From Achatina immaculata (Eukaryota > Mollusca > Gastropoda > Stylommatophora > Achatinidae): DNA of 64,000 nucleotides. Position numbers and translations under genes: made by a program. Under the pieces are notes generated by a model, which was not told the DNA's origin, ran no database searches, and saw only the letters and a list, made by a program, of their open reading frames with translations. Positions 1 to 12,500 of this stretch are shown one piece after another (within the stretch, counting starts at the first letter, position 1; every line of letters starts with the position of its first letter). The DNA is taken from the NCBI GenBank assembly GCA_009760885.1, contig CM019700.1:4194062-4258061 (forward strand), read 5' to 3'.

Positions 1-32
1 GCCAGTCGGCACGGCACCTGATGATGATGATG
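1..32 (+). mobile_element. 3' end of a family A LINE copy
   Basis: The window opens with the last codons of a family A LINE followed by its TGATGA repeat tail. The same junction recurs at 2860-2891 and, reversed, at 9881-9905. Only the tail of this copy lies in the window. Confidence 0.75.
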
Positions 33-196
33 CTTGTTTGGGGATTCTCTGTTTCTTCTCATCACATGATCGGCATATGTTCATCTTCTTTTTCTGATCA
101 CCCATGAGATAGGCTGTTGTTTGCTCATCTGTCTTATCTCTGCGTTGTTCTTGAATTCATTCCACTTTATAACGAGTATTTTCCTTAGGCATGTCT
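33..196 (-). mobile_element. RTE-type LINE family A2 fragment
   Basis: The reverse complement matches the C-terminal coding part of the A2 element at 5091-6621 (the stretch around 6260-6420) with many substitutions. It includes the segment encoding the NNAEIRQM-like and RRKRRWTY-like stretches. It is an old fragment joined to the family A tail before it. Confidence 0.7.
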
Positions 197-255
197 GCAT
201 TATCAGAGTTTATAGATATACAATAAAATATTCAGGAAGTGAGAAACATGAATGA

Positions 256-2891
256 GGAGTAGGAATAATATTTGACGAACAAACAGCAAGGACAACTGTA
301 GGATATTTGAACATCTCGGACCAAGTCCTGCTAGCCCAACTGAAAGGACAACCAATAAACATAAATATTATACAGGTGTGCGTTCCAACATCTGAAAGTT
401 CTGAAGAAGATGTACAGCTATTTTATAATGACATAGAGACAGCCCTAAAACACACAAAGTCACATGAAGTTACCATAATCATGGGAGATTTTAATGCCAA
501 AGTTGGTAAAGGAAGAACTTCAGACATCGCTGGTGACTATGGACTAGGGGAGAGGAGTGACAGAGGTTGTAAATTAATTGAATGTGCAAGAATACACAGC
601 ATGGTTGTAGGAAACACCTGGTTTAAACAACATCATCGAAGACTGGCAACATGGTGCAGCCCAGACAAAAAGACTTTTAACCAGATAGATTACATATTAA
701 TCAACAAACGATTCCACAATGCATTACTGACAACAAAAACCATGCCAGGAGCTGACTGCAATAGTGACCATGACCCACTCTGTGGAAAAATTAGAATAAA
801 GCTAAAGAAAGCAGGCAGAAAAGTGAGAAACATCAAACTGAATACAGAACTCCTTAAAAATGACCAAGAACTGCGAGAACAATACAAAGTTTTTATAACA
901 AATAGATACAATGCAATAGCAAAGATAAATAGTATAGATGAACAATGGGCAATGTTAAGAGATTCTATCCACCAAACTGTTAAGGAGATAATACCATCAA
1001 AAAAGAAGCTCCTAAAAATAAATGGATGACAGGCGACATCTTAGGACTGATGGACAAGAGGAGGAGGAGTAAAAATAACGAGGAAAAATATAGCAAGATA
1101 AATAAAGAAATAAGACGCAAATGCAGAGTAGCAAAAGAAGTGTGGTTACATGAACAGTGCAGACAGATAGAGGACTCTCATAATAAAGACAGGAAAAACA
1201 TGCACAAACGAATTAATGAACTCACAGGCAGGAAAACAAAATATACCACAGGATGCCTGAAATCGAAAGAAAGTAAAATGTTAATGGGAAAAGAAGACAT
1301 TGTAGACAGGTGGACAGAGTACATCGGTGAGCTATATGGAGGAGAAAGACCAGAATTAACACCAGATACTGAAAAATGTGATGGACCACCAATACTTGAA
1401 CGTCAAATCATAGATGCCTTCAAACACATGAAGAAAGGAAAAGCGACTGGGCCTGATAATATAACAATAGAAGAAATAGAGGCACTAGAGGAGACAGGAA
1501 TAAAAATAAAACCAAGTTACTGAATGCCATTTACAACAGTGGTTATATCCCCAGTGACCTGATTAAATCCACGTTTATAGCACTACCAAAGAAACCAGGT
1601 GCAAAGGAACGTGATGACTACCGGACTATCAGCCTCTCATGTCACATAACGAAGCTACTTCTGAGAATAATTATGAGAAGAACAAGGAAAAAGATAAAAA
1701 TGGATATAGCAGATAAACAGTTTGGATTTGTTGAAGGAAAGAGAACACACAATGCCATTTATGCTTTACGAACACTAACAGAAAGAGCTTTAGAAGTACA
1801 GAAAGATCTCTACTTATGCTTCATTGATTACACCAAGGCATTCGACAAGGTGAAACATAATGAAATTATTAAAATGCTTGAAGACATCAATATAGACGGC
1901 AAAGACCTGAGGATTGTAAAACATCTATACTGGCAGCAAGAAGCAGCAGTTCGAGTTGAAAATAGAACTGGAAAATATCAACCTATAAAACAAGGGGTGC
2001 GACAAGGATGTGCGCTATCTCCAGACCTTTTTTCTCTGTACAGCGAGAATATTCTAAGAAAGATCATCACATAATCAGGCATAAAAGTTGGAGTATACAA
2101 TATTAACAACCTTCGGTATGTTGACGACACAGTACTGATAGCTGAGAACCAACAAGACCTGCAAAATCTCTTGGATAAAGTTGCCAAAGAAAGTGAACAG
2201 AAAGGCCTTACTTTGAACATAAAAAAGACAGAGACTATGATTATATCTAAGAAACAGAATTCACCAACATGCAGTATAAAATGAAACGGAACTGTTCTAA
2301 AGCAGGTGCAGAAATTCAAATACCTTGGAGCAGTAATAACTTCAGATGGGAAATGCACAACAGAAATTAGGAACAGAATAGACCAAGCAAAGACTGCATT
2401 TCAGAGAATGAGAAACATATTAGCCAACACATTCTTATCAATAAATGTTAGAAAACGAGTCCTAAAATGCTATATTGAACCCATCTTGTTATGTGGAAGT
2501 GAATCATGGACAATAGGCAGGTCTGCACAAAAATCACTGGAAGCAGCAGAAATGTGATTTATTAGAAAAATGTTGTGAATCCTCTGGACAGCAAAAATAA
2601 CTAATGAAGAATGTATGAGAAGAGCTGGAGAGACAAAAAAACCTTGTCAAAAAGATAAGAGAGAGACATTGTACTTTCAAAGGACATGCAACGAGAAGAG
2701 AAAATATTATAACAACAGGAAAAATAGAAGGAAGAAGATCAAGAGGAAGACCAAGAGAAATGATACTGGACAGTCTGACGGGATGGTGTGAGAGGAAATC
2801 ACCAACGGAGCTGATGGCCTGCATGAAGGATCGTGTACTCTGGAGAAGCATAATAGCCAACGCCAGTCGGCACGACACCTGATCATGATGA
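256..2891 (+). pseudogene. Broken RTE-like LINE, family A (endonuclease plus reverse transcriptase)
   Basis: This is the longest LINE copy. An endonuclease/exonuclease/phosphatase-type domain reads from about 256 to 1025, with MGDFNAKVG, IDYILIN and SDHDPL motifs. The frame then shifts near 1026, continues to 1523 and shifts again before the reverse transcriptase. RT motif A (FIDYTKAFD) lies near 1822, motif B (GVRQGCALSP) near 1996 and motif C (RYVDD) near 2115. Nonsense codons interrupt the RT frame at 2072-2074, 2282-2284 and 2555-2557, and a further shift near 2700 breaks the C-terminus. The 5' end is truncated just before the endonuclease. The stop codon merges with a TGATGA-type tail at 2878-2891. 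In life the protein would nick DNA and copy its own RNA at the nick; this copy cannot. Confidence 0.9.
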
Positions 2892-3031
2892 TTTCTGCAT
2901 TGTAGATATAATAATGAAAATAAGCGAAATAAATATATTGTTACAACTTTAATATATAAGAAATATATCGCTTATTAAAAGATTCACCAATAAATTCAGA
3001 TACAGCTGAATAGTAAGTCCAATGACATTTC

Positions 3032-3342
3032 AGTCAGTCAGTCATTTGCATGTCCCTTGCGGAACTTTGCCTCCCTAACAGCTCTCCTGTAAGCCTCTCG
3101 GTTGTAAGCAAGACGCCCTGCTGCTGATGCATTATTCGCAGATTATCAACGAAGTCTTGCAGCCATCTCCGCCTTGGTCTTCTCTTTCTTTTTTCCCATT
3201 ATGTACCCTTCCAAGGCGGTCTTCTATAAATTATCATGACGTTTAATATATCCAAATATTTAAGTTTTCTCTCTTTAATCCTCTTTACTAACCAATCTTC
3301 TTCAATATTAAGTTCTTGTAGTATGGATATATTTGCTCTTTA
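3032..3342 (-). mobile_element. LINE family B 3' fragment
   Basis: The reverse complement encodes the family B C-terminus (SILQELN, RGRPR-like, GHAN), seen more completely at 18749-19847. The 3' end is a short tetranucleotide repeat at 3030-3043. The fragment is 5'-truncated and lies about 180 bp upstream of the CACYBP start codon, so it borders the gene's promoter. Confidence 0.85.
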
Positions 3343-3524
3343 TTTGTGTGATGACATTTATAAAATTAAAAAAAAATCTCTGTGCGTTAGGAAAAAGTAG
3401 GTCCGGGAATTTTCCGGAACGAAATTTATTCGCCACATTCCACAAAGAACCGGAAACAGGTTTGTTCTCTCTCGGCAGGGACAGCTACACTAACATCTCT
3501 GGAAATTCTGCCAGTCTACACACA
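3343..3524 (+). promoter_or_regulatory. CACYBP: Presumed CACYBP promoter and 5' UTR
   Basis: This is the only non-repeat sequence between the family B fragment and the CACYBP start. No TATA box is visible. Two CCGGAA cores (ETS/GABP-like) occur at about 3413 and 3451; the first overlaps a near-palindrome around GGGAATTTTCC (3403-3413). ETS-type sites in a TATA-less promoter would fit a housekeeping gene. Assignment rests on position and motif matches only; the transcription start cannot be seen. Confidence 0.45.
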
Positions 3525-3548
3525 ATGACGCAAGCAAATCTCGACGAG
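3525..3548 (+). CDS. CACYBP: CACYBP coding exon 1 (eight codons)
   Basis: The exon encodes MTQANLDE and is followed at once by a GTATGT donor. Joined to exon 2 it reads on as LRLDLEEFEEL, matching the start of the family. The exon is tiny and was recognised by its donor, phase and fit to the family N-terminus. Confidence 0.88.
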
Positions 3549-6500
3549 GTATGTTACCTGCAGTTCCCTAAGGTATTAACTGCAACTAAATGTACACAGC
3601 TTAGGAGGCTGTTTCGCTGTATGTAAGGTCACCATGTGCCAGACAAGATTGATTGTGGCGTAGAGACTACGCAACTAGTTAGAGGAAGTTTATTTTTGTT
3701 GGAATGTAGCTACTACTTCATCACAGAAGTACCCCCATTGTAATAAATGTGTTAAAAACATACTTATCTTAATAGCATAGTCTTTGTGAGACAGGGAACA
3801 TAGATCTGATTGCTTAAAAACTGTGACCTACTTCTGTAGCCCAGAAACCTGTAGCAATCAACAATAATTATAATGTCAGGATGGTGGACGGATGGGGGCA
3901 TGGAGATCACCGGCAGGGATGAGGAAAATCTGACGTGAAACCAGTGAATCTAGTGCGTGACAAGCCTGTGGGTTCTACAACAATGGCTGCTAGAATGAGA
4001 TCAAACAAAAAAGAGCAAGCAGACTATTAAATTGCATGAAATTGAAACAGCAGTGAATTTAATGGCTAACAACAAAGCTGCAGGTGAAGATGAAATAACA
4101 GCCGAGATGCTAAAAGCTATCAATAGTGACAACATGAGACAACTGCAGAGAATGTTTAACAAGATTTGGAAAGAAGAAAAGGTCCCTTCTAATTGGAAGA
4201 AGGGAATCATTGTTAAAATACCAAAAAAGGGCAACCTTAGTGACTGTAACAACTGGAGAGGAGTAACCTTAATATCAGTTGTGTCAAAAGTATTTTGCAA
4301 GGTCATTTTGAATAGACTCAAAGATATAGTGGATACTGCAATGAGAGAAGAACAAGCAGGATTTCGAAAAGGGAGAAGCTGTCTCGACCAGATCTTTACT
4401 CTCAGAATAATACTTGAAGAACATATTGAAAAGCAGAAACCATTAATACTGAATTTCATAGATTTTAAGAAGGCATTTGATAGCATACACAGAGATTCAT
4501 TATGGAGAATTTTAGGTCTATATGGAATACCATCTAAAATTGTCAACATCATTAAGGACTTATACAATGGATATGGTTGTGCAGTCAAGACAGAAGAAGG
4601 GATGAGTGAATGGTTCCAGATTGAAACAGGCGTGAAGCAAGGATGTATACTGTCTCCTTTACTTTTTGGGATTACAATAGACTTCATAATGACACAATGT
4701 GCCAGACAAGATTGATTGTGGCGTAGAGACTACGCAACTAGTTAGAGGAAGTTTATTTTTGTTGGAATGTAGCTACTACTTCATCACAGAAGTACCCCCA
4801 TTGTAATAAATGTGTTAAAAACATACTTATCTTAATAGCATAGTCTTTGTGAGACAGGGAACATAGATCTGATTGCTTAAAAACTGTGACCTACTTCTGT
4901 AGCCCAGAAACCTGTAGCAATCAACAATAATTATAATGTCAGGATGGTGGACGGATGGGGGCATGGAGATCACCGGCAGGGATGAGGAAAATCTGACGTG
5001 AAACCAGTGAATCTAGTGCGTGACAAGCCTGTGGGTTCTACAACAATGACTGCTAGAATGAGATCAAACAAAAAAGAGCAAGCAGACTATTAAATTGCAT
5101 GAAATTGAAACAGCAGTGAATTTAATGGCTAACAACAAAGCTGCAGGTGAAGATGAAATAACAGCCGAGATGCTAAAAGCTATCAATAGTGACAACATGA
5201 GACAACTGCAGAGAATGTTTAACAAGATTTGGAAAGAAGAAAAGGTCCCTTCTAATTGGAAGAAGGGAATCATTGTTAAAATACCAAAAAAGGGCAACCT
5301 TAGTGACTGTAACAACTGGAGAGGAGTAACCTTAATATCAGTTGTGTCAAAAGTATTTTGCAAGGTCATTTTGAATAGACTCAAAGATATAGTGGATACT
5401 GCAATGAGAGAAGAACAAGCAGGATTTCGAAAAGGGAGAAGCTGTCTCGACCAGATCTTTACTCTCAGAATAATACTTGAAGAACATATTGAAAAGCAGA
5501 AACCATTAATACTGAATTTCATAGATTTTAAGAAGGCATTTGATAGCATACACAGAGATTCATTATGGAGAATTTTAGGTCTATATGGAATACCATCTAA
5601 AATTGTCAACATCATTAAGGACTTATACAATGGATATGGTTGTGCAGTCAAGACAGAAGAAGGGATGAGTGAATGGTTCCAGATTGAAACAGGCGTGAAG
5701 CAAGGATGTATACTGTCTCCTTTACTTTTTGGGATTACAATAGACTTCATAATGACACAATGCTGCACAGGTAACACAGGTATTGACTGGGTACATGGGA
5801 CCCAACTAGAAGATCTTGATTTTGCTGATGACATAACTCTTATCAGTAATAATGTGAATTCCATGCAAGAAAAAACAGATAGCCTATCTTCACTGGCTAG
5901 CAAAATAGGACTTGAAATTAACAAGGACAAAACAAAAATAATGAAAATTCCCATCAATCAAAATGGAAAAATACACATAGAAGGGACAGATATTGAAGAA
6001 GTCAATCAATTTGCATACCTTGGCAGCTACATAGACCAGGATGGTGACACTAGAAAGGAAGTTAGGATCAGAATTGCAAAAGCAGCTTCAATCTTCAAGA
6101 ATCTTGAGAACATATGGAATTCAAAAGTTATAAGCACAAAAACCAAGTTAAGACTATTCAATTCAAATGTAATATCCACCCTCATTTATGCATGCGAAAG
6201 CTGGAAAACAACTAAAGAAATAGAAAAGAAATTAGACTCTTTTGAAAACAAATGTTTAAGGAAAATACTCGGCATCAAGTGGAATGAATTCAAGAACAAT
6301 GCAGAGATAAGACAGATGACTGAACAACAACCAGTCTCACGGGTGATCAGGAAAAGGAGATGGACATATGTTGGCCACTTGATGAGAAGAAATGAGCAGA
6401 GAATCCCAAAACAAGCTATCAAGTGGAACACAACAGGCCGAAGAAAAAGAGGCAGACCGCGTGAAACTCTGAAGAGAACATTATTAAGAGAGGCCAAGTT

Positions 6501-9500
6501 AACAGGCATAACATCCTTTGATGAGGTTGAAAGACTCGCCGAAGACAGGAAAAATTGGCGAACTACTTTGCGAGCCCTATGTGACGTCTAACGGCACGGG
6601 AAGGATATAAGATATAAGATAAGACTATAGGTGGCAGGGAATGGATATCATCGGATTCCTCATCCCAAAGTTGGAGTGTCTCTGTGGAACTGTCTCAGAG
6701 CCATTGGGCCTGATGTGGAGAAGGGGCTTAAGTAAAGCCACCAGAAGCTGGAAAACAAACAGGCCAGCCCACACTGCTATCATCATGGCAGTCTGAGCAA
6801 GACCACAATCTGCCCTAGCAAGGAAAGGTGCTGAATGTGGAGGTACCCAGCCAGAAGGCGCATCACAAAAATCAGGGTACCACGCATTACCACTAAATGC
6901 GTATGAAGAAGAAGAAGAAGATCACAGAATTATAATGGAGATTGGTTGGTAACTTTAGTGCCCAGGTGGTAGATACAGCCAGATGTAGACCCTTGATATT
7001 TTCATCTGGTGACTTTAGGGCACCTCACGTTGAATTGTCCATGATTTTTTTTTTCCTCTTGGTTTTCCCTTGTAGTTCAGTGTTTTCAAACCATCCCCTT
7101 CTTATTATGTTTGGTAAATGATGATTCATTTTCTTATGAATTTAAGTTCCTTTCTACATTTGTTTTAGTTAGATATTCCCTGACTGTCATCTTAGCTGCC
7201 TGTGGTACTCTTAATATTGTTCCAAGAAACCATATCTCTGTTGCATTAAGTAGTCTTTCTATTGATCTGCAGAATGTCTGTGCCTCACTTCCATAGAATA
7301 GGATAGACTCAGCTTATCACTTTGACTCACTTCCATAGAATAGGATAGAGTCAGCATATCACTTTGGACTCACTTCCATAGAATAGGATAGAGTCAGCAT
7401 ATCACTTTGACTCACTTCTATAGAATAGGATAGAGTCAGCATATCACTTTGACTCACTTCCATAGAATAGGATAGACTCAGCTCATGACTTTAAAACTAT
7501 CTTTCTGACATTCAGTGACCTATGTTTTACATAAGATGTTTCTCATTTGTCTGAAAGCTGTTTTGCCTTGGCATATTCTGTTCTTGATCTCAGAGGTGCA
7601 TTTCCCATGTGATGTTATTCATATGTCTAAATATTTAAATATCTGCACCTCCAGGTTTTTCCTTGTACATTGTATGTAGCAGGGTTCTTCATTCATGCTT
7701 CTTAAAGGGAATTCTTTTTTTTGTTTTTTTTTTGCCTTCTGTAACTACTGTATGAAATAATGTCTGTAGGTTATTTCCATGTTTTGGCTATTAATATTGC
7801 ATCACCTGCACAGTGTAGATTGTTCATGTTGTAGCATTGTTCATGTTATGTATTGTTCATGTTATGTATTGTTCATGTTATGTATTGTTCATGTTATGTA
7901 TTGTTCATGTTATGTATTGTTCATGTTGTAGCCATGTTCATGTTGTAGCCTTGTTTATGTTATAGTATTGTTCATGTTGTAGTATTGTTCATGTTATAGT
8001 ATTGTTCATGTTGTAGCCTTGCTCATGTTATAGTATTGTTCATGTTGTAGCCTTGTTCATCATGTTGTAGCTATGTTCATGTTGTAGCCTTGTTAATATT
8101 GTAGCATTATTCATGTTCTTTATCATCATCATCATCATCATTCATTCCTTTGAGAGCATAGGCCACAGATAAAGGCTCTCCAGTCATCCCTGTTCTTGGA
8201 AATATTCTCTGCTTCCTTCCATGTGTATCCATATCATATTGTTCATGTTGTAGCTTTGTTCATGTTATAGTCTTGTTCATGTTATAATATTGTTCATGTT
8301 ATAGTATTGTTTATGTTATAACCTTGTTCCTGTTGTAGCCTTGTTCATGTTGTAGTATTGTTCATGTTATAGTATTGTTCATGTTATAGTATTGTTCACA
8401 TTGTAGCCTTGTTCATGTTGTAGCCTTGTTCATGTTATAGCCTTGTTCATGTTATAGCATTGTTCATGTTGTAACCTTGTTCATGTTGTAGCTTTGTTCA
8501 TGTTATAGTATTGTTGACGTTGTAGCCTTGTTCATGTCGTAGCCTCCAAATTTAATTCCTGGTTTTGTTTTTGATTTCTCTTAATTGAGAGAGCATTTTT
8601 AATGGGAGGACAGATCCTTGCCTAACTGCGTGCCTTATTTTTGTTATATTTGCCTGTCATATTTTCTGCCCCGACCTGCCTGTCATATTTTCTGCCCAGA
8701 CCTGCCTGTCATATTTTCTGCCCAGACCTGCCTGTCATATTTTCTGCCTTGACCTGCCTGTCATATTTTCTGCCCCAACCTGCCTGTCATATTTTCTGCC
8801 CCGACCTGCCTGTCATATTTTCTGCCCCGACCTGCCTGTCATATTTTCTGCCCCTATCTGCCTGTCATATCTCCTGCCCCGACCTGCCTGTCATATTTTA
8901 TGACCTTACCTGCCAGTCATATTTTATGCTCTGACCTGCCTGTCATATCTCCTGCCCCGACCTGCCTGTCATATTTTCTGCTCTGACCTGCCTGTCATAA
9001 TTTCTGCTCTGACCTGCTTGTCATAATTTTTGCTTTGACCTGCCTGTCGTATTTTCTGGTCTGACCTGCCTGTCATATTTTCTACTCTAACCTGCCTATC
9101 ATATTTTCTGCTATAACCTGCCTGTCACATTTTCTGCTATAACCTGCCTATCATATTTTCTACTCTAACCTGCCTATCATATTTTCTACTCTAACCTGCC
9201 TATCATATTTTCTGCTGTAACCTGCCTATCATATTTTCTGCTATAACCTGCCTATCATATTTTCTACCCCAGTGGCTGTTTCTTGATTCGAAAACATTTA
9301 AAAAAAAATTATTCTCAGATCTTTACCGTCAGTATTTATATTGTGTAACATTTTCACATTTCATGTTTCAATTGATCAAATGCTTTGGTTTAGGCAGAAA
9401 TATACAGTAATACTGATGCTATGTAAAAAATAAGGTCAAAACAGAAATATACAGGAATACTGATGCTATGTAAAAAAAAAAGGTCAAAGCAGAAATATAG

Positions 9501-12500
9501 AGTAATACTGATGCTATGTAAAAAAAAGGTCAAAGCAGAAATATAGAGTAATACTGATGCTATGTAAAAAAAAGGTCAAAACAGAAATATACAGTAATAC
9601 TGATGCTATGTAAAAAAAAGGTCAAAACAGAAATATAGAGATACTGATGCTATGTTAAAAAAAGGTCAAAACAGAAATATAGAGTAATATTGATGCTATG
9701 TAAAAAAAATGGTCAAAACAGAAATATAGAGTAATACTGATGCTATGTAAAAAAAGGTCAAAACAGAAATATAGAGTAATGCTGATGCTATGTAAAAAAA
9801 TGGTCAAAACAGAAATATAGAGTAATACTGATGCTGTGTAATGGTCAAAACAGAAATATAAAGTAATACTGATCATCATCATCATGTGCCGTGCCGACTG
9901 GCGTTGGCTATTATGCTTCTCCAGAGTACGCGATCCTTCATGCAGGCCATCAGCTCAGTTGGTGATCTCCTCTCACACCATCCCGTCAGACTGTCCAGTA
10001 TCATTTCTCTTGGTCTTCCTCTTGATCTTCTTCCTTCTATTTTTCCTGTTGTTATAATATTTTCAATGCCCCCTCTTCTCATTGCATGTTCTATGAAAGT
10101 ACATTGTCTCTCTCTTATCTTTTTGACAAGGTTTTTTTGTCTCTCCAGCTCTTCTCATACATTCTTCATTAGTTATTTTTGCTGTCCAGGGGATTGGCAA
10201 CATTCTTCTAATAAACCACATTTCTGCTGCTTCCAATGATTTTTGTGCAGACTTGCCTATTGTCCATGATTCACTTCCATATAACATGATAGGTTCAGTA
10301 TAGCATTTTAGGACTCGTTTTCTAACATTCATTGATAAGGATGTGTTGGTTAATATGTTTCTCATTCTCTGAAATGCAGTCTTTGCTTGGCCTATTCTGT
10401 TCCTAATTTCTGTTCTGCATTTCCCATCTGAAGTTATTACTGCTCCAAGGTATTTGAATTTCTGCACCTGCTTTAGAATGAATACTGATGCTATATAAAA
10501 AAAAAGGTCAAAACAGAAATATAGAGTAATACTGATGCTATGTAAAAAAAAAAGGTCAAAACAGAAATATAGAGTAATACTGATGCTATGTAAAAAAAAG
10601 GTAAGTTAAAGGTGACCCTGTCATACCACAGAGCCACCCAGAGGATGTAGTGTTAGTGTCCATATTCTCATTGACCTGTTAGCACAGTAGAGGATGTAGT
10701 GTTAGTGTCCATATTCTCCTTGACCTGTTAGCACAGTAGAGGATGTAGTGTTAGTGTCCATATTCTCATTGACCTGTTAGCACAGTAGAGGATGTAGTGT
10801 TAGTGTCCATATTCTCCTTGACCTGTTAGCACAGTAGAGGATGTAGTGTTAGTGTCCATATTCTCCTTGACCTGTTAGCACAGCAGAGGATGTAGTGTTA
10901 GTGTCCATATTCTCCTTGACCTGTTAGCACAGCAAAGGATGTAGTGTTAGTGTCCATATTCTCCTTGACCTGTTGGCACAGTAGAGGATGTAGTGTTAGT
11001 GTCCATATTCTCCTTGACCTGTTGGCACAGTAGAGACTGATGTGGTCACCTTGCTTCTTTCACTGTTAAAGACACCCAAGTTTTTGTCAATAGCTTCTTC
11101 ATGCCAGAAAAAGTTGCTGAAGTGAATGTACAGAGTACACATTTAGAAATAATTTGGTTGATTTACCGCCCGGCTCAGGTGTCATCTTTCAGGGCATTGT
11201 GGCTTTCTCATTTCTCAGCTCCGTCTTGACCTTGAAGAGTTTGAAGAGCTTCACAAGACAGCACGGAGACAGAGAGTCCAGGAGCTGCTGTCTCGAGAGA
11301 TAGAGAGGCTGCTTCGAGAAGTCCGTGCTCTGGAAGCAGTAGGTCCCGGAGGAAAGGCAGCTGGGAAGGCTTCTAATTCTGCAGGTGGAGGAGATAATAC
11401 ACAGAGTTATCAGGAAGATATTACCAATTATGGTGAGTATCTTTGTTATGCTATAGTATCGTTGTTTGGGATGCTGTGGTATCTTTAATACATTATCTTT
11501 ATTTGGAACCATTATGATTTGTCTGTGATACTACAGTGTCTTCAATTGGAGTACTATTATGAGTATCTTTGTTTTAGATACCATGGTATCTTCATGATAC
11601 CGTTATGGGTACATGTGTTTGGGATATCATAGTGAATGTTTGTGTTTTAGATAATATGGTATCTTTATTTGTGATACTGTTGTTGGTATCATTTGGGATT
11701 CTGTTTTTTTTCTAATTATTTTTCTAATGAGAAAATAAAGGTTCCTTTGTTGAGATATGCCTATGGTATAACTCACATAGTGCCACATGTGAAGTTCTCA
11801 AAACAGGCTGTGGAGCAGGAATTGATGTGTTCCTTATGGTAGTGGACTTTAATGATAAGCTTCAAGGGATATTGATTAATTAACAGATGCACAAGGGCTT
11901 ATATATGCATTATTTATTTACAAAATTAAAAAATCTTTCAGATCGTATGGTCACCGTACATCTTCCAGACGAATTTTGTTTTTCCTCTTTCCTTTTTATC
12001 TTGTTGATCATCCTAGACTGTGTTTCTTTTCTTGTCTAGATTTTAGAGGAAGAGAACAAGATTTTGAAAGCTATTTAGCTAATATATAAAAGAAATAACA
12101 AGATTTTGAAAGCTATTTAGCTAATATATAAAAGAAATAACAAATGCTGTAAAACTGGTTGTAGTAATGAAAATAAATGGATATATGGTTCAGTTTTACG
12201 AAAAAAGGCAGAAAGAGTAAGGAAAGTGGACAGAAACAAGAATGGTAGAAAGATGAGTACATATAAATGAAGGACATACAACAATCCAATATTTCTGCAA
12301 AAGCTTTTTTTCACGGATCACGTATAAAAACAACACAACGGATAAAAACACGAAAAATTGATGAAAAATATATAGACTTAGCCTTTTGGCCTCCTTGTAA
12401 GAAAGTCTGGTGCAAAAATAAGGCATTTTTAAGACTATATATTTTTCATCCATTTTTCGTGTTTTCATCTGTTGTGTTGTTTTTGTATGTGATCCTTGAA

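Larger units (their letters stand above)
3637..5762 (+). repeat. Tandem duplication, unit 1063 bp
   Basis: Bases 3637-4699 are repeated at 4700-5762. One difference was seen (3986 G versus 5049 A), and the encoded RT segments are identical. The unit carries the first half of a family H element and the first two thirds of an A2 LINE. The outer and inner junctions share ATG, a short microhomology. It is a recent duplication or an assembly artefact. Confidence 0.9.
7060..9400 (-). pseudogene. Degenerate LINE family C swollen by internal tandem arrays
   Basis: Read on the minus strand, RT remnants appear in the right order: TKAFDQLKHEM (9393-9355, motif A), VRQG (about 8626-8611, motif B), GIKFGGY (about 8570), and CAGDAILI for YADDxxLI (about 7815-7794, motif C). 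The C-terminal part runs down to about 7060 and matches 63690-64000. Three tandem arrays lie inside, separately listed, and a fourth adjoins its upstream side. The copy is long dead. Confidence 0.75.

Noticed and set aside
194..2900. Long target duplication around the family A LINE (shared TCTGCATT and TAGATATA words)
   Set aside because: The two sides share words but with an 11-bp difference in spacing, so a clean duplication cannot be claimed.
3403..3413. Functional NF-kB site in the CACYBP promoter
   Set aside because: The near-palindrome has the right flavour but is one base longer than the usual consensus and there is no supporting evidence.
3333..3626. 97-codon frame as a gene or as a longer CACYBP N-terminus
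   Set aside because: Its last part is CACYBP exon 1 read through the donor; the upstream part has no family similarity and would exceed the usual protein length.
5064..5957. 297-codon minus-strand frame
   Set aside because: It is the shadow of the LINE A2 reverse transcriptase on the plus strand.
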